This document shows positions 20,788-32,388 of a stretch of 44,516 nt of DNA, piece by piece. Origin of the DNA: Actinomycetota bacterium (GTDB taxonomy: Bacteria; Actinomycetota; Actinomycetes; Mycobacteriales; SCTD01). Within the stretch, counting starts at the first letter, position 1. Each line of letters begins with the position of its first letter. The position numbers and the translations under genes are program-made. Location of the stretch: the NCBI GenBank assembly GCA_019348355.1, contig JAHWJP010000009.1, positions 1 through 44,516 of the forward strand. Reading direction: 5' to 3'. The notes under the pieces were generated by a model. It searched no databases. It saw nothing but the letters and a program-made list of their open reading frames with translations, and was not told the DNA's origin.

Positions 20788-23243
20788 CCGTGACCGCCGC
20801 CGGTGACACCGGCGTGACGCCCACCGACCTGGTCACCTGCACGATCGACGGCTTCGAGGTCTCGGTCCCGAAGGGCACCCTGGTCATCCGTGCCGCCGAG
20901 CTGGTCGGCCTGCAGATCCCGCGCTTCTGCGACCACCCGCTGCTCGACCCGGTCGGCGCGTGCCGGCAGTGCCTGGTCGAGGTGGAGGGTCAGCGCAAGC
21001 CGCTCGCCTCCTGCACCTCGACGGTGACCGACGGCATGGTGGTCAAGACCCAGCTGACCTCCCCCATCGCCGAGAAGGCCCAGCGCGGCAATCTCGAGAT
21101 GCTGCTGATCAACCACCCGCTCGACTGTCCGGTCTGCGACAAGGGCGGCGAGTGCCCGCTGCAGAACCAGACGATGACCAACGGCAACGCCGAGTCGCGC
21201 TTCCACGACGTGAAGCGCACCTACCCCAAGCCGATCGCCATCTCCAGCCAGGTGCTGCTCGACCGCGAGCGGTGCGTGCTGTGCGCCCGCTGCACCCGCT
21301 TCTCCCAGCAGATCGCCGGTGACCCGTTCATCGAGCTGTTCGAGCGGGGCGCGCTGCAGCAGGTCGCGATCTACACCGACCGGCCGTTCGAGAGCTACTT
21401 CTCGGGCAACACCGTGCAGATCTGCCCGGTCGGTGCGCTGACCGGCGCGGCCTACCGCTTCCGGGCCCGGCCCTTCGACCTGGTCTCCTCGCCGATGGTC
21501 TGCGAGCACTGCGCCTCCGGCTGCGCGCTGCGTACCGATCACCGCCGCGGCAAGGTGCTGCGCCGCCTGTCCGGGAACGACCCGCAGGTCAACGAGGAGT
21601 GGAACTGCGACAAGGGCCGCTGGGCGTTCACCTACGCCGAGCAGGGCGACCGGATCGCCAGCCCGCTCGTCCGCGACACCGACACCGGCGTGCTGCGCGA
21701 GGCGTCCTGGAGCGAGGCGCTCGACCGCGCCGCCCGCGGGCTCGCCGGAGCCAAGGCCGACGGCGGCGTCGGGGTGCTGCCAGGCGGGCGGCTGACCGTC
21801 GAGGACGCCTACGCCTACGCCAAGTTCGCCCGCGTCGTGCTCGGCACCAATGACGTGGACAGCCGGGTGCGGGCCCACTCGGGGGAGGAGCTCGCCTTCC
21901 TCGCCGGGTCGGTCGCGGGTCGTTACGCCGGCCAGGACGGTGTCGTCACCTACGCCGACATCGAGTCCGCACCTGCGGTGCTGCTCGCCGGCTTCGAGCC
22001 GGAGGAGGAGTCGCCGATCGTCTTCCTGCGTCTGCGCAAGGCGGTCCGCCACTCCGGCACCCGGGTCCTCACGATCGCGCCGTTCCGCTCACCGGGCTCG
22101 ATCAAGACCGCTGCGCGCCTGCTGCCGGCCGCTCCCGGGGCCGAGGCGACGATCCTCGCCGAGCTGAGCAACACCGACGGCGGCTCTGACAATTCACCCT
22201 ACGGCGAGGCGGCGAAGGCGCTGACCTGGCCGGGCGCACTCGTGCTCGTCGGCGAGCGGCTCGCCGCCGTGCCCGGTGCGCTGAGCGCCGTCGCCCGGCT
22301 GGCCGGCACGACTGGCGCCCGCGTCGCCTGGGTGCCCCGGCGCGCGGGCGAGCGTGGAGCCGTCGACGCCGGCGCCCTGCCGACCCTGCTGCCCGGCGGT
22401 CGCCTGCTGTCGGCCGAGGCGGACCGCGCCGCGGTCGCCGCGGTCTGGGGACCCGTCCCCGAGACGCCGGGTCGCGACCTCGACACGCTGCTCGCGGCCG
22501 CCGCCTCCGGGGCGCTCTCGGCGCTGGTCGTCGGAGCGCTCGACCCGGCCGACTGTCCCGACCCCGCGCTCGCCCTCGACGCCCTCGACAAGGTGCCGTT
22601 CCTGGTCAGCCTGGAGCTGCGCCGCACCCCGGTCACCGACCGGGCCGACGTCGTGTTCCCGGTCGCAGCGGCCGTCGAGAAGTCCGGCACCTACCTGGAC
22701 TGGGAGGGCCGGGCCCGCCCGTTCGAGCAGGTGCTCCGCGGCTCGGGCAAGCTGTCCGACGGCCGCGTGCTGCACACCCTCGCCGATGAGATGGACCTCC
22801 CGCTGGGCCTGCCGGACGTGCCGTCGGCCCGAGCCGAGATCGCCCGGCTGGGCGCCCGTGGGTCCCGACCGCCGCAACCGTCGTACGACGCGGTCGTCAC
22901 GGCGAATCCCGCCGCAGGGGAGGCGGTGCTCGCCTCCTGGCACTGGCTGCTCGACGACGGGTCGCTGCAGGACGGCGAGCCGTTCCTGGCCGGCACCGCT
23001 CGGCAGCCACGGCTGCACCTGTCCGCTGCGACCGCCGCCGAGATCGGCGCGGCCGAAGGCTTCGTCGTGACCGTCCGCTCTGATCGGGGCAGCCTGTCGC
23101 TGCCGCTGGTCGTCGCCGACCTGCCCGACCGCGTCGTGTGGGTGCCGATGCGGACAGCGGTCGCCGCCGTACGCCGTGATCTTCGTGTCGGACCCGGAGC
23201 GGTGGTCCAGATCTCCGTAGAGCCGGCCGGCGGCGCCGCATGA
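20784..23243 (+). CDS. nuoG: NADH-quinone oxidoreductase subunit G
   Basis: Internal ATG at 20784 of the longer track [57 protein letters not shown]. Confidence 0.96.
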
Positions 23244-24589
23244 GCGCGCTGTCCGTGCTGGCCCAGGAGGAGGGCACCCAACTGCCGCTGACCAGCTTCG
23301 GCAACGAGCCGTTCTGGCTGACGATCGCCAAGGCGCTGTTCGTCTTCGTCCTGCTCGTACTGATGACGCTGTTCACGATCGTGTTCGAGCGCAAGGTCGT
23401 CGCGCGCATGCAGCAGCGCAGCGGGCCGAACCGGGTCGGTCCGGGCGGCTGGGGCCAGTCGCTCGCCGACGGCCTGAAGCTGGCGTTCAAAGAGGACATC
23501 ATCCCCAAGCTCGCCGACCGACCGGTCTACCTGCTGGCGCCGGTGCTCTCGGCGGTGCCGGCCTTCCTCGCCTTCTCGGTCATCCCGTTCGGTCCGGCCG
23601 TCGACGTCGCGGGCACCCGCACCGCCCTGCAGCTCACCGATCTGTCGGTCGGCGTGCTGTGGGTGCTGGCCTGCGCGAGCCTCGGTGTCTTCGGCATCGT
23701 CCTGGCCGGCTGGTCCAGCGGCTCGGTCTATCCGCTGCTCGGCGGCCTGCGCTCGGCCGCGCAGGTCATCAGCTATGAGATCGCGATGGCGCTCGCGCTG
23801 ATCGCCGTCTTCCTCTACGCCGGCTCGCTGTCGACCAGTGAGATCGTCGCCGCGCAGGACAGCCGCTGGTTCGTGCTCACGCTGCCGGTCTCGTTCGTCA
23901 TCTACGTCATCGCGATCACCGGGGAGACCAACCGCGCCCCGTTCGACCTGCCCGAGGCCGAGAGCGAGCTGGTCGGCGGCTTCCACACCGAGTACACCTC
24001 GCTGAAGTTCGCCATGTTCTTCCTCGCCGAGTACATCAACATCGTCACGGTGTCGGCGCTCGCGACGACGCTGTTCTTCGGCGGCTGGCAGGCGCCGTTC
24101 CCCTTCTCGAGAGTGGAGTTCCTGTCCGAGGGCTGGTTCCCCATCGTGTGGTTCCTGACCAAGACGCTGGTGTTCATCTTCTTCTTCGTCTGGCTGCGCG
24201 GGGTGCTGCCCCGGATGCGCTACGACGCCTTCATGCGCTTCGGCTGGAAGGTGCTCGTCCCGGTCGGACTGGTCTGGATCCTGCTGGTGGCCGCCATCCG
24301 CACCGCGACGCTGGAGATTGAGGACCGCAGCACGCTGCTGCTGTCGGTCGGTGTGCTGTTCGCGGTCGTGCTGGTCGTGTTCTACCTGATCCCGGCCGGT
24401 GCGCCGGAGGACGACGAGCCCGATCATCCCGGGACCGACCTGACGCCGCTGTCGGACGGCGGCTTCCCGACCCCGCCGATGGATCTCAGCGTCCCGCCGA
24501 CGCCGCGTTCGCTGGCCAGCGTCAGTGCGCCGGCTGCTGCTGTCACACCCGCACCCGATTCCGCCCCCGACTCCCCGACGGAGGCCTGA
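23240..24589 (+). CDS. nuoH: NADH-quinone oxidoreductase subunit H
   Basis: [58 protein letters not shown]. Confidence 0.97.
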   Translation: MSALSVLAQEEGTQLPLTSFGNEPFWLTIAKALFVFVLLVLMTLFTIVFERKVVARMQQRSGPNRVGPGGWGQSLADGLKLAFKEDIIPKLADRPVYLLAPVLSAVPAFLAFSVIPFGPAVDVAGTRTALQLTDLSVGVLWVLACASLGVFGIVLAGWSSGSVYPLLGGLRSAAQVISYEIAMALALIAVFLYAGSLSTSEIVAAQDSRWFVLTLPVSFVIYVIAITGETNRAPFDLPEAESELVGGFHTEYTSLKFAMFFLAEYINIVTVSALATTLFFGGWQAPFPFSRVEFLSEGWFPIVWFLTKTLVFIFFFVWLRGVLPRMRYDAFMRFGWKVLVPVGLVWILLVAAIRTATLEIEDRSTLLLSVGVLFAVVLVVFYLIPAGAPEDDEPDHPGTDLTPLSDGGFPTPPMDLSVPPTPRSLASVSAPAAAVTPAPDSAPDSPTEA

Positions 24590-24590
24590 C

Positions 24591-25103
24591 ATGGCCGACA
24601 TGCTGAACCCGGTCCGCGGGTTCGGGCTCACCTTCGCGACGATGTTCAAGAAGGTGACCACCGAGCAGTACCCCGAGCAGGTCACCCCCACGGCGCCGCG
24701 CTACCACGGTCGGCACGTGCTCAACCGGCACCCCGACGGGCTCGAGAAGTGCATCGGCTGTGAGTTGTGCGCCTGGGCCTGCCCGGCCGATGCGATCTAC
24801 GTCGAAGGCGCCGACAACACCGACGGGCAGCGCTTCTCCCCGGGCGAGCGCTACGCCGCCGTCTACCAGATCAACTACCTGCGGTGCATCTTCTGCGGGC
24901 TGTGCATCGAGGCCTGCCCCACCCGATCGCTGACGATGACCAACGAGTACGAGCTGGCCGACGACAGCCGCCAGGACCTCATCTTCACCAAGACCCAGCT
25001 GCTCGCCCCCCTGCTGCCCGGCATGGACGAGCCGCCCCACCCGATGGCGCTCGGCACCACCGACGCCGACTACTACGTCGGCTCCCCGGGGGCGTCCGCG
25101 TGA
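24591..25103 (+). CDS. nuoI: NADH-quinone oxidoreductase subunit I
   Basis: [21 protein letters not shown] and [26 protein letters not shown]. Confidence 0.97.
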   Translation: MADMLNPVRGFGLTFATMFKKVTTEQYPEQVTPTAPRYHGRHVLNRHPDGLEKCIGCELCAWACPADAIYVEGADNTDGQRFSPGERYAAVYQINYLRCIFCGLCIEACPTRSLTMTNEYELADDSRQDLIFTKTQLLAPLLPGMDEPPHPMALGTTDADYYVGSPGASA

Positions 25104-25900
25104 CGCCACAGCTTGCCGGCGCCGACGCGGTCCTGGCCGCCACGTCCACCGGCGAAGCCGTCACCTTCTGGATCCTGGGCCCGCTGGCGGTGATCGCGGC
25201 GCTGATGATGGTGCTGTCGAAGAATGCGGTGCACGCCGCGCTGTTCCTCGCCGCGGTGATGCTGTCGCTGGCCGGTCTCTACGCGGCGCAGGACGCGCCG
25301 TTCCTCGCCGCGGTGCAGGTCATCGTCTACACCGGCGCCATCCTCATGCTGTTCCTGTTCGTGCTCATGCTGGTCGGGGTGGACGCGAGCGACTCGCTGG
25401 TCGAGACGCTGCGCGGACAGCGGGTGGCGGCGGTCGTGGTCGGCCTGGGCTTCGCCGCCCTGCTCATGGGCACGATCGCGAGCGCGGTCCTGCAGGACGA
25501 CGGCACCGTCGCGGCGGTCGGGCTCGACCGGGCCAACGAGGAGGGCAACGTCGTCGGGATCGCCCGGCTGCTGTTCACCGACTACCTGTTCGCCTTCGAG
25601 ATCACCAGCGCCCTGCTGATCACGGCGGCGCTCGGAGCGATGGTGCTCGCCCACAAGGAGCGCACCGAGCCCAAGCTCGGTCAGCGCGAGCTGTCCCGGC
25701 GGCGCTTCGCCGGCGACTCGCCGATCGCCCTTCCCGGGCCGGGCGTGTTCGCCGGCACCAACTCCAGCGCGACCCGGGCGCTGCTGCCGGACGGCTCGGA
25801 GGCGGAGCAGAGCGTCAGTCCGATCCTCACGCCGACCTCGGGGAAGCGGGCAGCCGGCCCCGACAGCGAGGGCACGCAGAGCATCGAGCGACCCTCGTGA
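25100..25900 (+). CDS. nuoJ: NADH-quinone oxidoreductase subunit J
   Basis: [25 protein letters not shown]; overlaps nuoI stop. Confidence 0.95.
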   Translation: MTPQLAGADAVLAATSTGEAVTFWILGPLAVIAALMMVLSKNAVHAALFLAAVMLSLAGLYAAQDAPFLAAVQVIVYTGAILMLFLFVLMLVGVDASDSLVETLRGQRVAAVVVGLGFAALLMGTIASAVLQDDGTVAAVGLDRANEEGNVVGIARLLFTDYLFAFEITSALLITAALGAMVLAHKERTEPKLGQRELSRRRFAGDSPIALPGPGVFAGTNSSATRALLPDGSEAEQSVSPILTPTSGKRAAGPDSEGTQSIERPS

Positions 25901-26196
25901 ACGAGTCGTACTACCTGCTGCTCGCCGCGCTGCTGTTCACGATCGGCGGGCTCGGCGTGCTCCTGCGGCGCAACGCCATCCTGGTCTTCATGAGCGTCGA
26001 GCTGATGCTCAACTCGGTCAACCTCACCCTCGTGACGTTCAGCCGGACGACGGGCACCCTGGACGGCCAGGTCATGGCGTTCTTCGTCATGGTGGTGGCC
26101 GCCGCCGAGGTGGTCGTCGGCCTCGCGATCCTCATGAGCATCTTCCGCAGCCGCCGGTCGGCCTCGGTCGACGACGCCAGCCTGCTCAAGTTCTGA
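25897..26196 (+). CDS. nuoK: NADH-quinone oxidoreductase subunit K
   Basis: [41 protein letters not shown]. Confidence 0.97.
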   Translation: MNESYYLLLAALLFTIGGLGVLLRRNAILVFMSVELMLNSVNLTLVTFSRTTGTLDGQVMAFFVMVVAAAEVVVGLAILMSIFRSRRSASVDDASLLKF

Positions 26197-26254
26197 CCGT
26201 GCAACCTGACGAGAACGAGGACCGACCCGTGCTGCCTGCCCGCCGAGCGATCGC

Positions 26255-28189
26255 GTGAGCCTCCCGCTCGCCACGGAGGCGCCGCCTGCCGGCCAGTACG
26301 CCGCAGCCACCGGGACGCTCGACCTGCTCTGGCTGCTGATCGCCCTCCCACTGCTCGGCGCGGCGATCCTGCTTCTCGGCGGCAGGCGCACCAACAGCTG
26401 GGGCCCGTACCTCGCGATCGGTGCCTGTGCCGCTTCTTTCCTGTACGCCGTGGTGGCCCTGTTCGCCCTGATCGGCCTGGAGGACCGCACCGCCGACCTG
26501 TTCCTCTACTCCTGGGTCCCGGTCGCGGAGCTCCAGGTCGACTTCGGGCTGCTGTTCGACCCGCTGTCCGCGACGTTCACGCTGCTCATCACCGGCGTCG
26601 GCCTGCTCATCCACATCTACTCGCTCGGCTACATGGACCACGACCCGCGGCGCCGGCTGTTCTTCGCCTACCTCAACCTGTTCGTCGCCGCGATGCTGAT
26701 CCTGGTGCTGAGCGACAGCTTCCTCGGGCTGTTCCTCGGCTGGGAGGGCGTGGGCCTCGCGTCGTACCTGCTGATCTCGTTCTGGTTCTACAAGCCCGAC
26801 GCGGCGACCGCGGCCAAGAAGGCGTTCATCGCCAACCGGGTCGGTGACGTCGGGCTGCTGATCGCGATCTTCCTGATGTTCGCGGCGCTGGGCACGACCT
26901 CGTTCGCCGGGGTGTTCTCCCAGGCCGAGCTGCTCACCGCCGGGACGGCGACGGTGCTGGGGCTGCTGCTGCTGCTCGGCGCCTGCGGCAAGTCCGGGCA
27001 GTTCCCGCTGCACACCTGGCTGCCGGACGCGATGGAGGGCCCGACGCCGGTCTCGGCGCTCATCCACGCCGCCACCATGGTGACGGCCGGTGTCTACCTC
27101 ATCGCGCGGGCGACGCCGATCTACGACGTCACGGACACCGCTCGGCTGGTCGTCGGCGTCATCGGCGTCATCACCATCCTCATCGGCGCGATCATCGGCT
27201 GCGCCTACGACGACATCAAGAAGGTTCTCGCCTACTCGACCGTCAGCCAGATCGGCTACATGTTCCTGGCCGTCAGCATCCCCGGCGCGGGCGCCATCGC
27301 GATCCTGCACCTGCTGACACACGGCTTCTTCAAGGCCTGCCTGTTCCTGTCGGCCGGGTCGGTCATGCACGGCATGAACGACCAGGTCGACATGCGCCGC
27401 TTCGGCGGGCTGCGCACGGTCATGCCGGTCACCTTTGGCTGCATGCTCGTGGGCTATCTCGCCATCATCGGCGCGCCGCCGTTCGCCGGGTTCTTCTCCA
27501 AGGACCTGGTGATAGAAGCGGCCTTCGACCAGGGCGGCGTGCGCGGCTGGGTCATGGGCTCGGTGGCGGTGCTCGCGGCCGGGCTGACCGCGTTCTACAT
27601 GACCCGTCTGATGCTCATGACGTTCTTCGGACAGAAGCGCTGGACCGACGACGTGCACCCGCACGAGTCACCAGCGGTGATGACCGGCCCGATGGTCCTG
27701 CTCGCGATCGGCTCGGTGGTCTCGGGGTTCGTGCTGCTGCACGTCGTCGACATCGAGGCCTGGCTCGAGCCGGTGACCGGCACCCACGAGGTGGAGCACG
27801 TGCTCGCGCCCATCGTCGTCAGCCTGCTGACCCTCGTGGTGGTCGCCGCCGGCGTGTTCGTCGCCTACACCAAGTACGCCAAGCAGGCCGTGCCGACCAC
27901 GGCGCCGGTCGCCGTGAGCCCGCTGACCGTGGCCGCCCGGCGCAACCTGTACTTCGACGCACTCAACGAGGGCGTGCTCATGCGACCCGGCCAGTACCTC
28001 ACCCGGGCGCTGGTGTTCGTCGACAACCGGGGCATCGACGGTGCGGTGAACAGCCTCGCGGCCGGGGTCGGCGGCGGGTCGGGCCGGCTGCGCCGCATCC
28101 AGAACGGCTTCGTGCGCTCCTATGCCCTGTCGATGTTCGGAGGAGCTGCCCTCGTGGTCGCCGCGATGCTCGTCGTGCGGGTCGCCTGA
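26255..28189 (+). CDS. nuoL: NADH-quinone oxidoreductase subunit L
   Basis: FLGWEGVGLASYLLISFW, LPDAMEGPTPVSALIHAATMVTAGVYL, THGFFKACLFLSAGSVMH. Confidence 0.98.
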   Translation: MSLPLATEAPPAGQYAAATGTLDLLWLLIALPLLGAAILLLGGRRTNSWGPYLAIGACAASFLYAVVALFALIGLEDRTADLFLYSWVPVAELQVDFGLLFDPLSATFTLLITGVGLLIHIYSLGYMDHDPRRRLFFAYLNLFVAAMLILVLSDSFLGLFLGWEGVGLASYLLISFWFYKPDAATAAKKAFIANRVGDVGLLIAIFLMFAALGTTSFAGVFSQAELLTAGTATVLGLLLLLGACGKSGQFPLHTWLPDAMEGPTPVSALIHAATMVTAGVYLIARATPIYDVTDTARLVVGVIGVITILIGAIIGCAYDDIKKVLAYSTVSQIGYMFLAVSIPGAGAIAILHLLTHGFFKACLFLSAGSVMHGMNDQVDMRRFGGLRTVMPVTFGCMLVGYLAIIGAPPFAGFFSKDLVIEAAFDQGGVRGWVMGSVAVLAAGLTAFYMTRLMLMTFFGQKRWTDDVHPHESPAVMTGPMVLLAIGSVVSGFVLLHVVDIEAWLEPVTGTHEVEHVLAPIVVSLLTLVVVAAGVFVAYTKYAKQAVPTTAPVAVSPLTVAARRNLYFDALNEGVLMRPGQYLTRALVFVDNRGIDGAVNSLAAGVGGGSGRLRRIQNGFVRSYALSMFGGAALVVAAMLVVRVA

Positions 28190-29832
28190 TGTCCTCGCTG
28201 CCCTGGCTGACCGTGATCGGCCTCGTGCCGCTGCTCGGCGCCCTCGTGCTGGCGGCCCTGCCGCGGGGCGCGCACTACCTGCACAAGATGGTGGCCCTCG
28301 GCACCTCGCTGGTCGTGCTCGTGCTGACCATTGCCATGTGCGCGGCCTTCGACCCGGCCGGTGACCGCTTCCAGTTCGTGCAGGCCTACGACTGGATCCC
28401 GGCCTTCGGCGTGCAGTACGCCGTCGGCGCCGACGGGATCGCTCTCGTGCTCATCGCGCTGATCGCCGTGCTCGTGCCCGTCGTGATCCTCGCGTCCTGG
28501 CACGACGCGGACGCTCCGCTCGCTGCCCACGTGGCGGGGGCGCCGGCGACGTCTGCGAGGGTGTCGTCGACAGCCGGTGGCGGCGCCGGCGCGGATGCCG
28601 AGCCGGCCCCTGCGCCCAAGCGCGGCGTACGCACCTTCTTCGCTCTGGTGCTCGTCCTCGAGACGATGATGATCGGCGTCTTCGCGGCCACCGACGTCTT
28701 CCTGTTCTACGTGTTCTTCGAGGCGATGCTCCTGCCGATGTACTTCCTCATCGGCCTCTACGGTGGGCCGCGCCGGTCCTACGCGGCGATGAAGTTCCTG
28801 CTCTACAGCCTGGCCGGCGGGCTGCTCATGCTCGCCGCCGTCATCGGGCTCTACGTCGTGTCGGCCAGCCAGGGCGAGGGCACCTTCGCCTTCGAGCGGC
28901 TCACCGAGCTCGAGATCAGCACGCCGGTGCAGATCGCGCTGTTCAGCGGCTTCTTCATCGCCTTCGCGATCAAGGCGCCGCTGTTCCCGTTCCACACCTG
29001 GCTGCCGGATGCGGGCGCCGAGTCGCCGGTCGGCGGCGCGGTGCTGCTCGTCGGCGTCCTGGACAAGGTCGGCACGTTCGGCTTCCTGCGCTACTGCCTG
29101 CCGCTGTTCCCCGAGGCCTCGCGCATCCTCGGCCCGTACATCATCGTGCTGTGCGTCATCGGCATCCTCTACGGCGCGCTGCTCGCGATGGGCCAGAAGG
29201 ACCTCAAACGGCTGATCAGCTACACCTCGGTCGCCCACTTCGGCTTCATCGGCCTCGGCATCTTCGCCTTCACCACGCAGGGCCAGACCGGCGCGGTGCT
29301 CTACATGGTCAACCACGGCCTGTCGACCGGCGCGCTGTTCCTGGTCGCGGGCTTCCTCATCGCCCGGGGCAGGAGCCGGCTCATCCCCGACTACTCCGGC
29401 GTCGCCGCGCTCGCCCCGATCCTCGCCGGGACGTTCCTGCTGGCGGGGCTGTCCTCGCTCGCGCTGCCGGGGCTGTCGACGTTCATCAGCGAGTTCCTGG
29501 TGCTGATCGGCACCTTCAGCCGCTACCCCGTCGCGGCGGTGCTCGCGGCGCTCGGGGTGATCCTGGCCGCGATCTACATCCTGCTGGCCTACCAGCGCAC
29601 GATGCAGGGCACGCTGCGCCTGCCGTCCGGTCTGACGACGATCAAGGACCTCCACCTGCGCGAGGTCCTCGCGGTCGCGCCGCTGCTCGCACTGATGATC
29701 TTCCTCGGCTTCTACCCCAAGCCGCTCACCGACGTGGTCAACCCGGCCGTCGACGCCACCATGCAGGACGCCGGCCGGAGCGACCCGGCCCCGACCCAGG
29801 GCCGGGGCGAGACCGCCGCCCCGGCCCGTTGA
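28189..29832 (+). CDS. nuoM: NADH-quinone oxidoreductase subunit M
   Basis: FFEAMLLPMYFLIGLYGG, FPFHTWLPDAGAESPVGGAVLLVGVLDKVG. Confidence 0.97.
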   Translation: MSSLPWLTVIGLVPLLGALVLAALPRGAHYLHKMVALGTSLVVLVLTIAMCAAFDPAGDRFQFVQAYDWIPAFGVQYAVGADGIALVLIALIAVLVPVVILASWHDADAPLAAHVAGAPATSARVSSTAGGGAGADAEPAPAPKRGVRTFFALVLVLETMMIGVFAATDVFLFYVFFEAMLLPMYFLIGLYGGPRRSYAAMKFLLYSLAGGLLMLAAVIGLYVVSASQGEGTFAFERLTELEISTPVQIALFSGFFIAFAIKAPLFPFHTWLPDAGAESPVGGAVLLVGVLDKVGTFGFLRYCLPLFPEASRILGPYIIVLCVIGILYGALLAMGQKDLKRLISYTSVAHFGFIGLGIFAFTTQGQTGAVLYMVNHGLSTGALFLVAGFLIARGRSRLIPDYSGVAALAPILAGTFLLAGLSSLALPGLSTFISEFLVLIGTFSRYPVAAVLAALGVILAAIYILLAYQRTMQGTLRLPSGLTTIKDLHLREVLAVAPLLALMIFLGFYPKPLTDVVNPAVDATMQDAGRSDPAPTQGRGETAAPAR

Positions 29833-29842
29833 GGACGCGCTC

Positions 29843-31381
29843 ATGCCTGTCGAGATCCAGTCCCCGGCGCTGGCCTACGCCCCGGTCGCGCCACTGCTGC
29901 TGGTGTTCGCCGCCGCTCTGATCTCGGTGCTCGTCGAGGCGTTCGTCCCCGCCTCCTCGCGCCGCGTCGTACAGATCTGGGTGTGCGCCGTCGGGCTGGT
30001 CCTCGCCCTCGCAGCGGTGATCCTGCTGGCCGGCACCGAGGAGCTGACCTTCAGCGGAGCCATCGCCGTCGACGGGCCGGCACTGTTCCTGCAGGGCACG
30101 CTCGCGGTGCTCGGCCTCGCCGCCATCCTGCTGCTGTCCGAGCGCTCGCTGGACAGCTCCGGCGGCGCCGTGGTCGCCCGCGCCGCGGTGCTGCCCGGCT
30201 CCCGTGAGGATGCCGTGCTCGCCGAGGCCACCGAGGTCCAGACCGAGATCTACCCGCTGGCGCTGTTCAGCCTCGGCGGGATGATGCTGTTCACGGCCTG
30301 CAACAACCTGCTGCTGATGTTCGTCGCGCTCGAGGTGCTGTCGTTGCCGCTCTACCTCATGGCCGGTCTCGCGCGCCGGCGCCGCCTGCTCTCGCAGGAA
30401 GCCGCCGTCAAGTACTTCCTGCTCGGCGCGTTCGCCTCCGCGTTCTTCATGTACGGCGTGGCGCTGCTCTACGGCTACGCCGGAAGCGTCGACCTGGGCG
30501 ACATCTTCGCGGCCACCGGCACGGCCGGGACCAACGACGCGCTGCTGTTCGTCGGCCTCGCGATGCTCGCCGTCGGCCTGCTGTTCAAGGTCGGCGCGGT
30601 GCCGTTCCAGGCCTGGACGCCGGATGTCTACCAGGGCTCACCCACCCCGGTCACCGCGCTCATGGCCGCCTGCACCAAGATCGCCGCCTTCGGCGCGTTG
30701 CTGCGCGTGCTCTACGTCGGCTTCGGCCGGACCGAGTGGGACTGGCGGCCGATGATGTGGGGCATCGCGATCCTCACGATGGTCGTCGGCGCGGTGCTGG
30801 CCGTGACGCAGACCGACGTCAAGCGGATGCTCGCCTACTCCTCGGTCGCCCACACCGGTTTCATCCTCGTCGGGGTCATCGCCCTGAGCCCGCAGGGCCT
30901 GTCCGGGACGCTGTTCTACCTGCTGGCCTACGGGTTCACGACGCTCGCGTCGTTCGCGGTCGTGACCCTGGTGCGGGACAGCAGCGGCGAGGCCACCCAT
31001 CTGTCGCAGTGGGCCGGGCTCGGGCGGAAAAGCCCGCTCGTCGCCGGCACCTTCGCCTTCTTCCTCGCCGCACTCGCCGGCATCCCGCTGACGAGCGGCT
31101 TCATGGCGAAGTTCGCGGTGTTCGCCGCCGGGGTCGACGGAGGAGCGACGGCGCTGGTCATCGTCGGAGTGGTGGCCAGCGCGGTCACGGCGTTCTTCTA
31201 CGCCCGGGTCGTCGTGCTGATGTTCTTCAGCGAGCCCCCGCTCGACGGGCCGACCGTCGCGGTGCCCAGCGGGTTCACGGCGGGGACCATCGCCCTCGGC
31301 CTGGCCGTCAGCGTCCTGCTCGGAGTGCTCCCGCAGCCGGTGCTGGACCTCGCCGACAACGCCGCACAGTTCATCTACTGA
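29843..31381 (+). CDS. nuoN: NADH-quinone oxidoreductase subunit N
   Basis: LMFVALEVLSLPLYLMAGL, PFQAWTPDVYQGSPTPVTALMAACTKIAAF. Confidence 0.97.
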   Translation: MPVEIQSPALAYAPVAPLLLVFAAALISVLVEAFVPASSRRVVQIWVCAVGLVLALAAVILLAGTEELTFSGAIAVDGPALFLQGTLAVLGLAAILLLSERSLDSSGGAVVARAAVLPGSREDAVLAEATEVQTEIYPLALFSLGGMMLFTACNNLLLMFVALEVLSLPLYLMAGLARRRRLLSQEAAVKYFLLGAFASAFFMYGVALLYGYAGSVDLGDIFAATGTAGTNDALLFVGLAMLAVGLLFKVGAVPFQAWTPDVYQGSPTPVTALMAACTKIAAFGALLRVLYVGFGRTEWDWRPMMWGIAILTMVVGAVLAVTQTDVKRMLAYSSVAHTGFILVGVIALSPQGLSGTLFYLLAYGFTTLASFAVVTLVRDSSGEATHLSQWAGLGRKSPLVAGTFAFFLAALAGIPLTSGFMAKFAVFAAGVDGGATALVIVGVVASAVTAFFYARVVVLMFFSEPPLDGPTVAVPSGFTAGTIALGLAVSVLLGVLPQPVLDLADNAAQFIY

Positions 31382-32385
31382 TGCAGGTCCGCAGTCGCGA
31401 AGGCGCGGTCTTCGAGGCCGCCGACCCTGCGCTGGCCACTGCGGTGCGGGCCGGCCTCGACACGGTGGAGGAGCGGCTGCGCGAGGTCGTCGCCAGCGCC
31501 CATCCGATGCTCTCGGAGGCGGCGAGCCATCTGGTGGCGGCGGGCGGCAAGCGCTTCCGGCCGCTCCTGGCGCTCCTGGCCGCCCACCTGGGTGACCCGG
31601 ATGCGCCGGGTGTTGTGGACGCTGCCGTCGTCGTCGAGCTCACCCACCTCGCGACGCTCTACCACGACGACGTCATGGACGAGGCGGACGTGCGCCGGGG
31701 CGCGCAGTCGGCCAACTCGCGCTGGACCAACACCGTCGCGATCCTCACCGGCGACTTCCTGTTCGCGCGCGCCTCCGACCTGACCGCCGGCCTCGGAACC
31801 GAGGCGACGCATCTGCAGGCGCAGACGTTCGCCCGGCTGGTCGAGGGTCAGATCGCCGAGACGGCCGGGCCGGGCGCCGGCGAGGAGCCGGTGGCGCACC
31901 ACCTGCAGGTCGTGGCGGACAAGACCGGCTCGCTCATCGCCACCTCCGCGCGGCTCGGCGCCCTGATCGCCGGGGCGCCGGCGGCGGACGTCGACACCGT
32001 GGCCCGCTTCGGTGAGGTGATCGGCGTCGCCTTCCAGCTGTCCGACGACCTCATCGACGTGCTGAGCGAGACCGGCGACTCCGGCAAGACGCCCGGCACC
32101 GACCTGCGTGAGGGGATCCACACCCTTCCGGTCCTGCTCGTTCTCGCGAGCGACGACGCCGCCTCCGCCCGGCTGCGTGAGCTGCTCGCCGGGGACCTTT
32201 CCGACGACGCGCTGCTGGCCGAGGCGCTCACCCTGCTGCGGGTCCACCCCGCGATGGCGCAGGCCCGTGAGCGGCTGAGCGCCTACGTCGGGCAGGCGCG
32301 CGACGTCGTCGCCGAGCTGCCCCCAGGGCCGGCCCGCGACGCCCTGGCGTCGCTGACCGACTTCGTGCTGGCCCGCACCGGCTGA
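31381..32385 (+). CDS. Polyprenyl (hepta/octaprenyl-type) diphosphate synthase
   Basis: GGKRFRPLL, LYHDDVMDEADVRRG, QLSDDLIDVLSE; start overlaps nuoN stop. Confidence 0.93.
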   Translation: MQVRSREGAVFEAADPALATAVRAGLDTVEERLREVVASAHPMLSEAASHLVAAGGKRFRPLLALLAAHLGDPDAPGVVDAAVVVELTHLATLYHDDVMDEADVRRGAQSANSRWTNTVAILTGDFLFARASDLTAGLGTEATHLQAQTFARLVEGQIAETAGPGAGEEPVAHHLQVVADKTGSLIATSARLGALIAGAPAADVDTVARFGEVIGVAFQLSDDLIDVLSETGDSGKTPGTDLREGIHTLPVLLVLASDDAASARLRELLAGDLSDDALLAEALTLLRVHPAMAQARERLSAYVGQARDVVAELPPGPARDALASLTDFVLARTG

Positions 32386-32388
32386 GCC

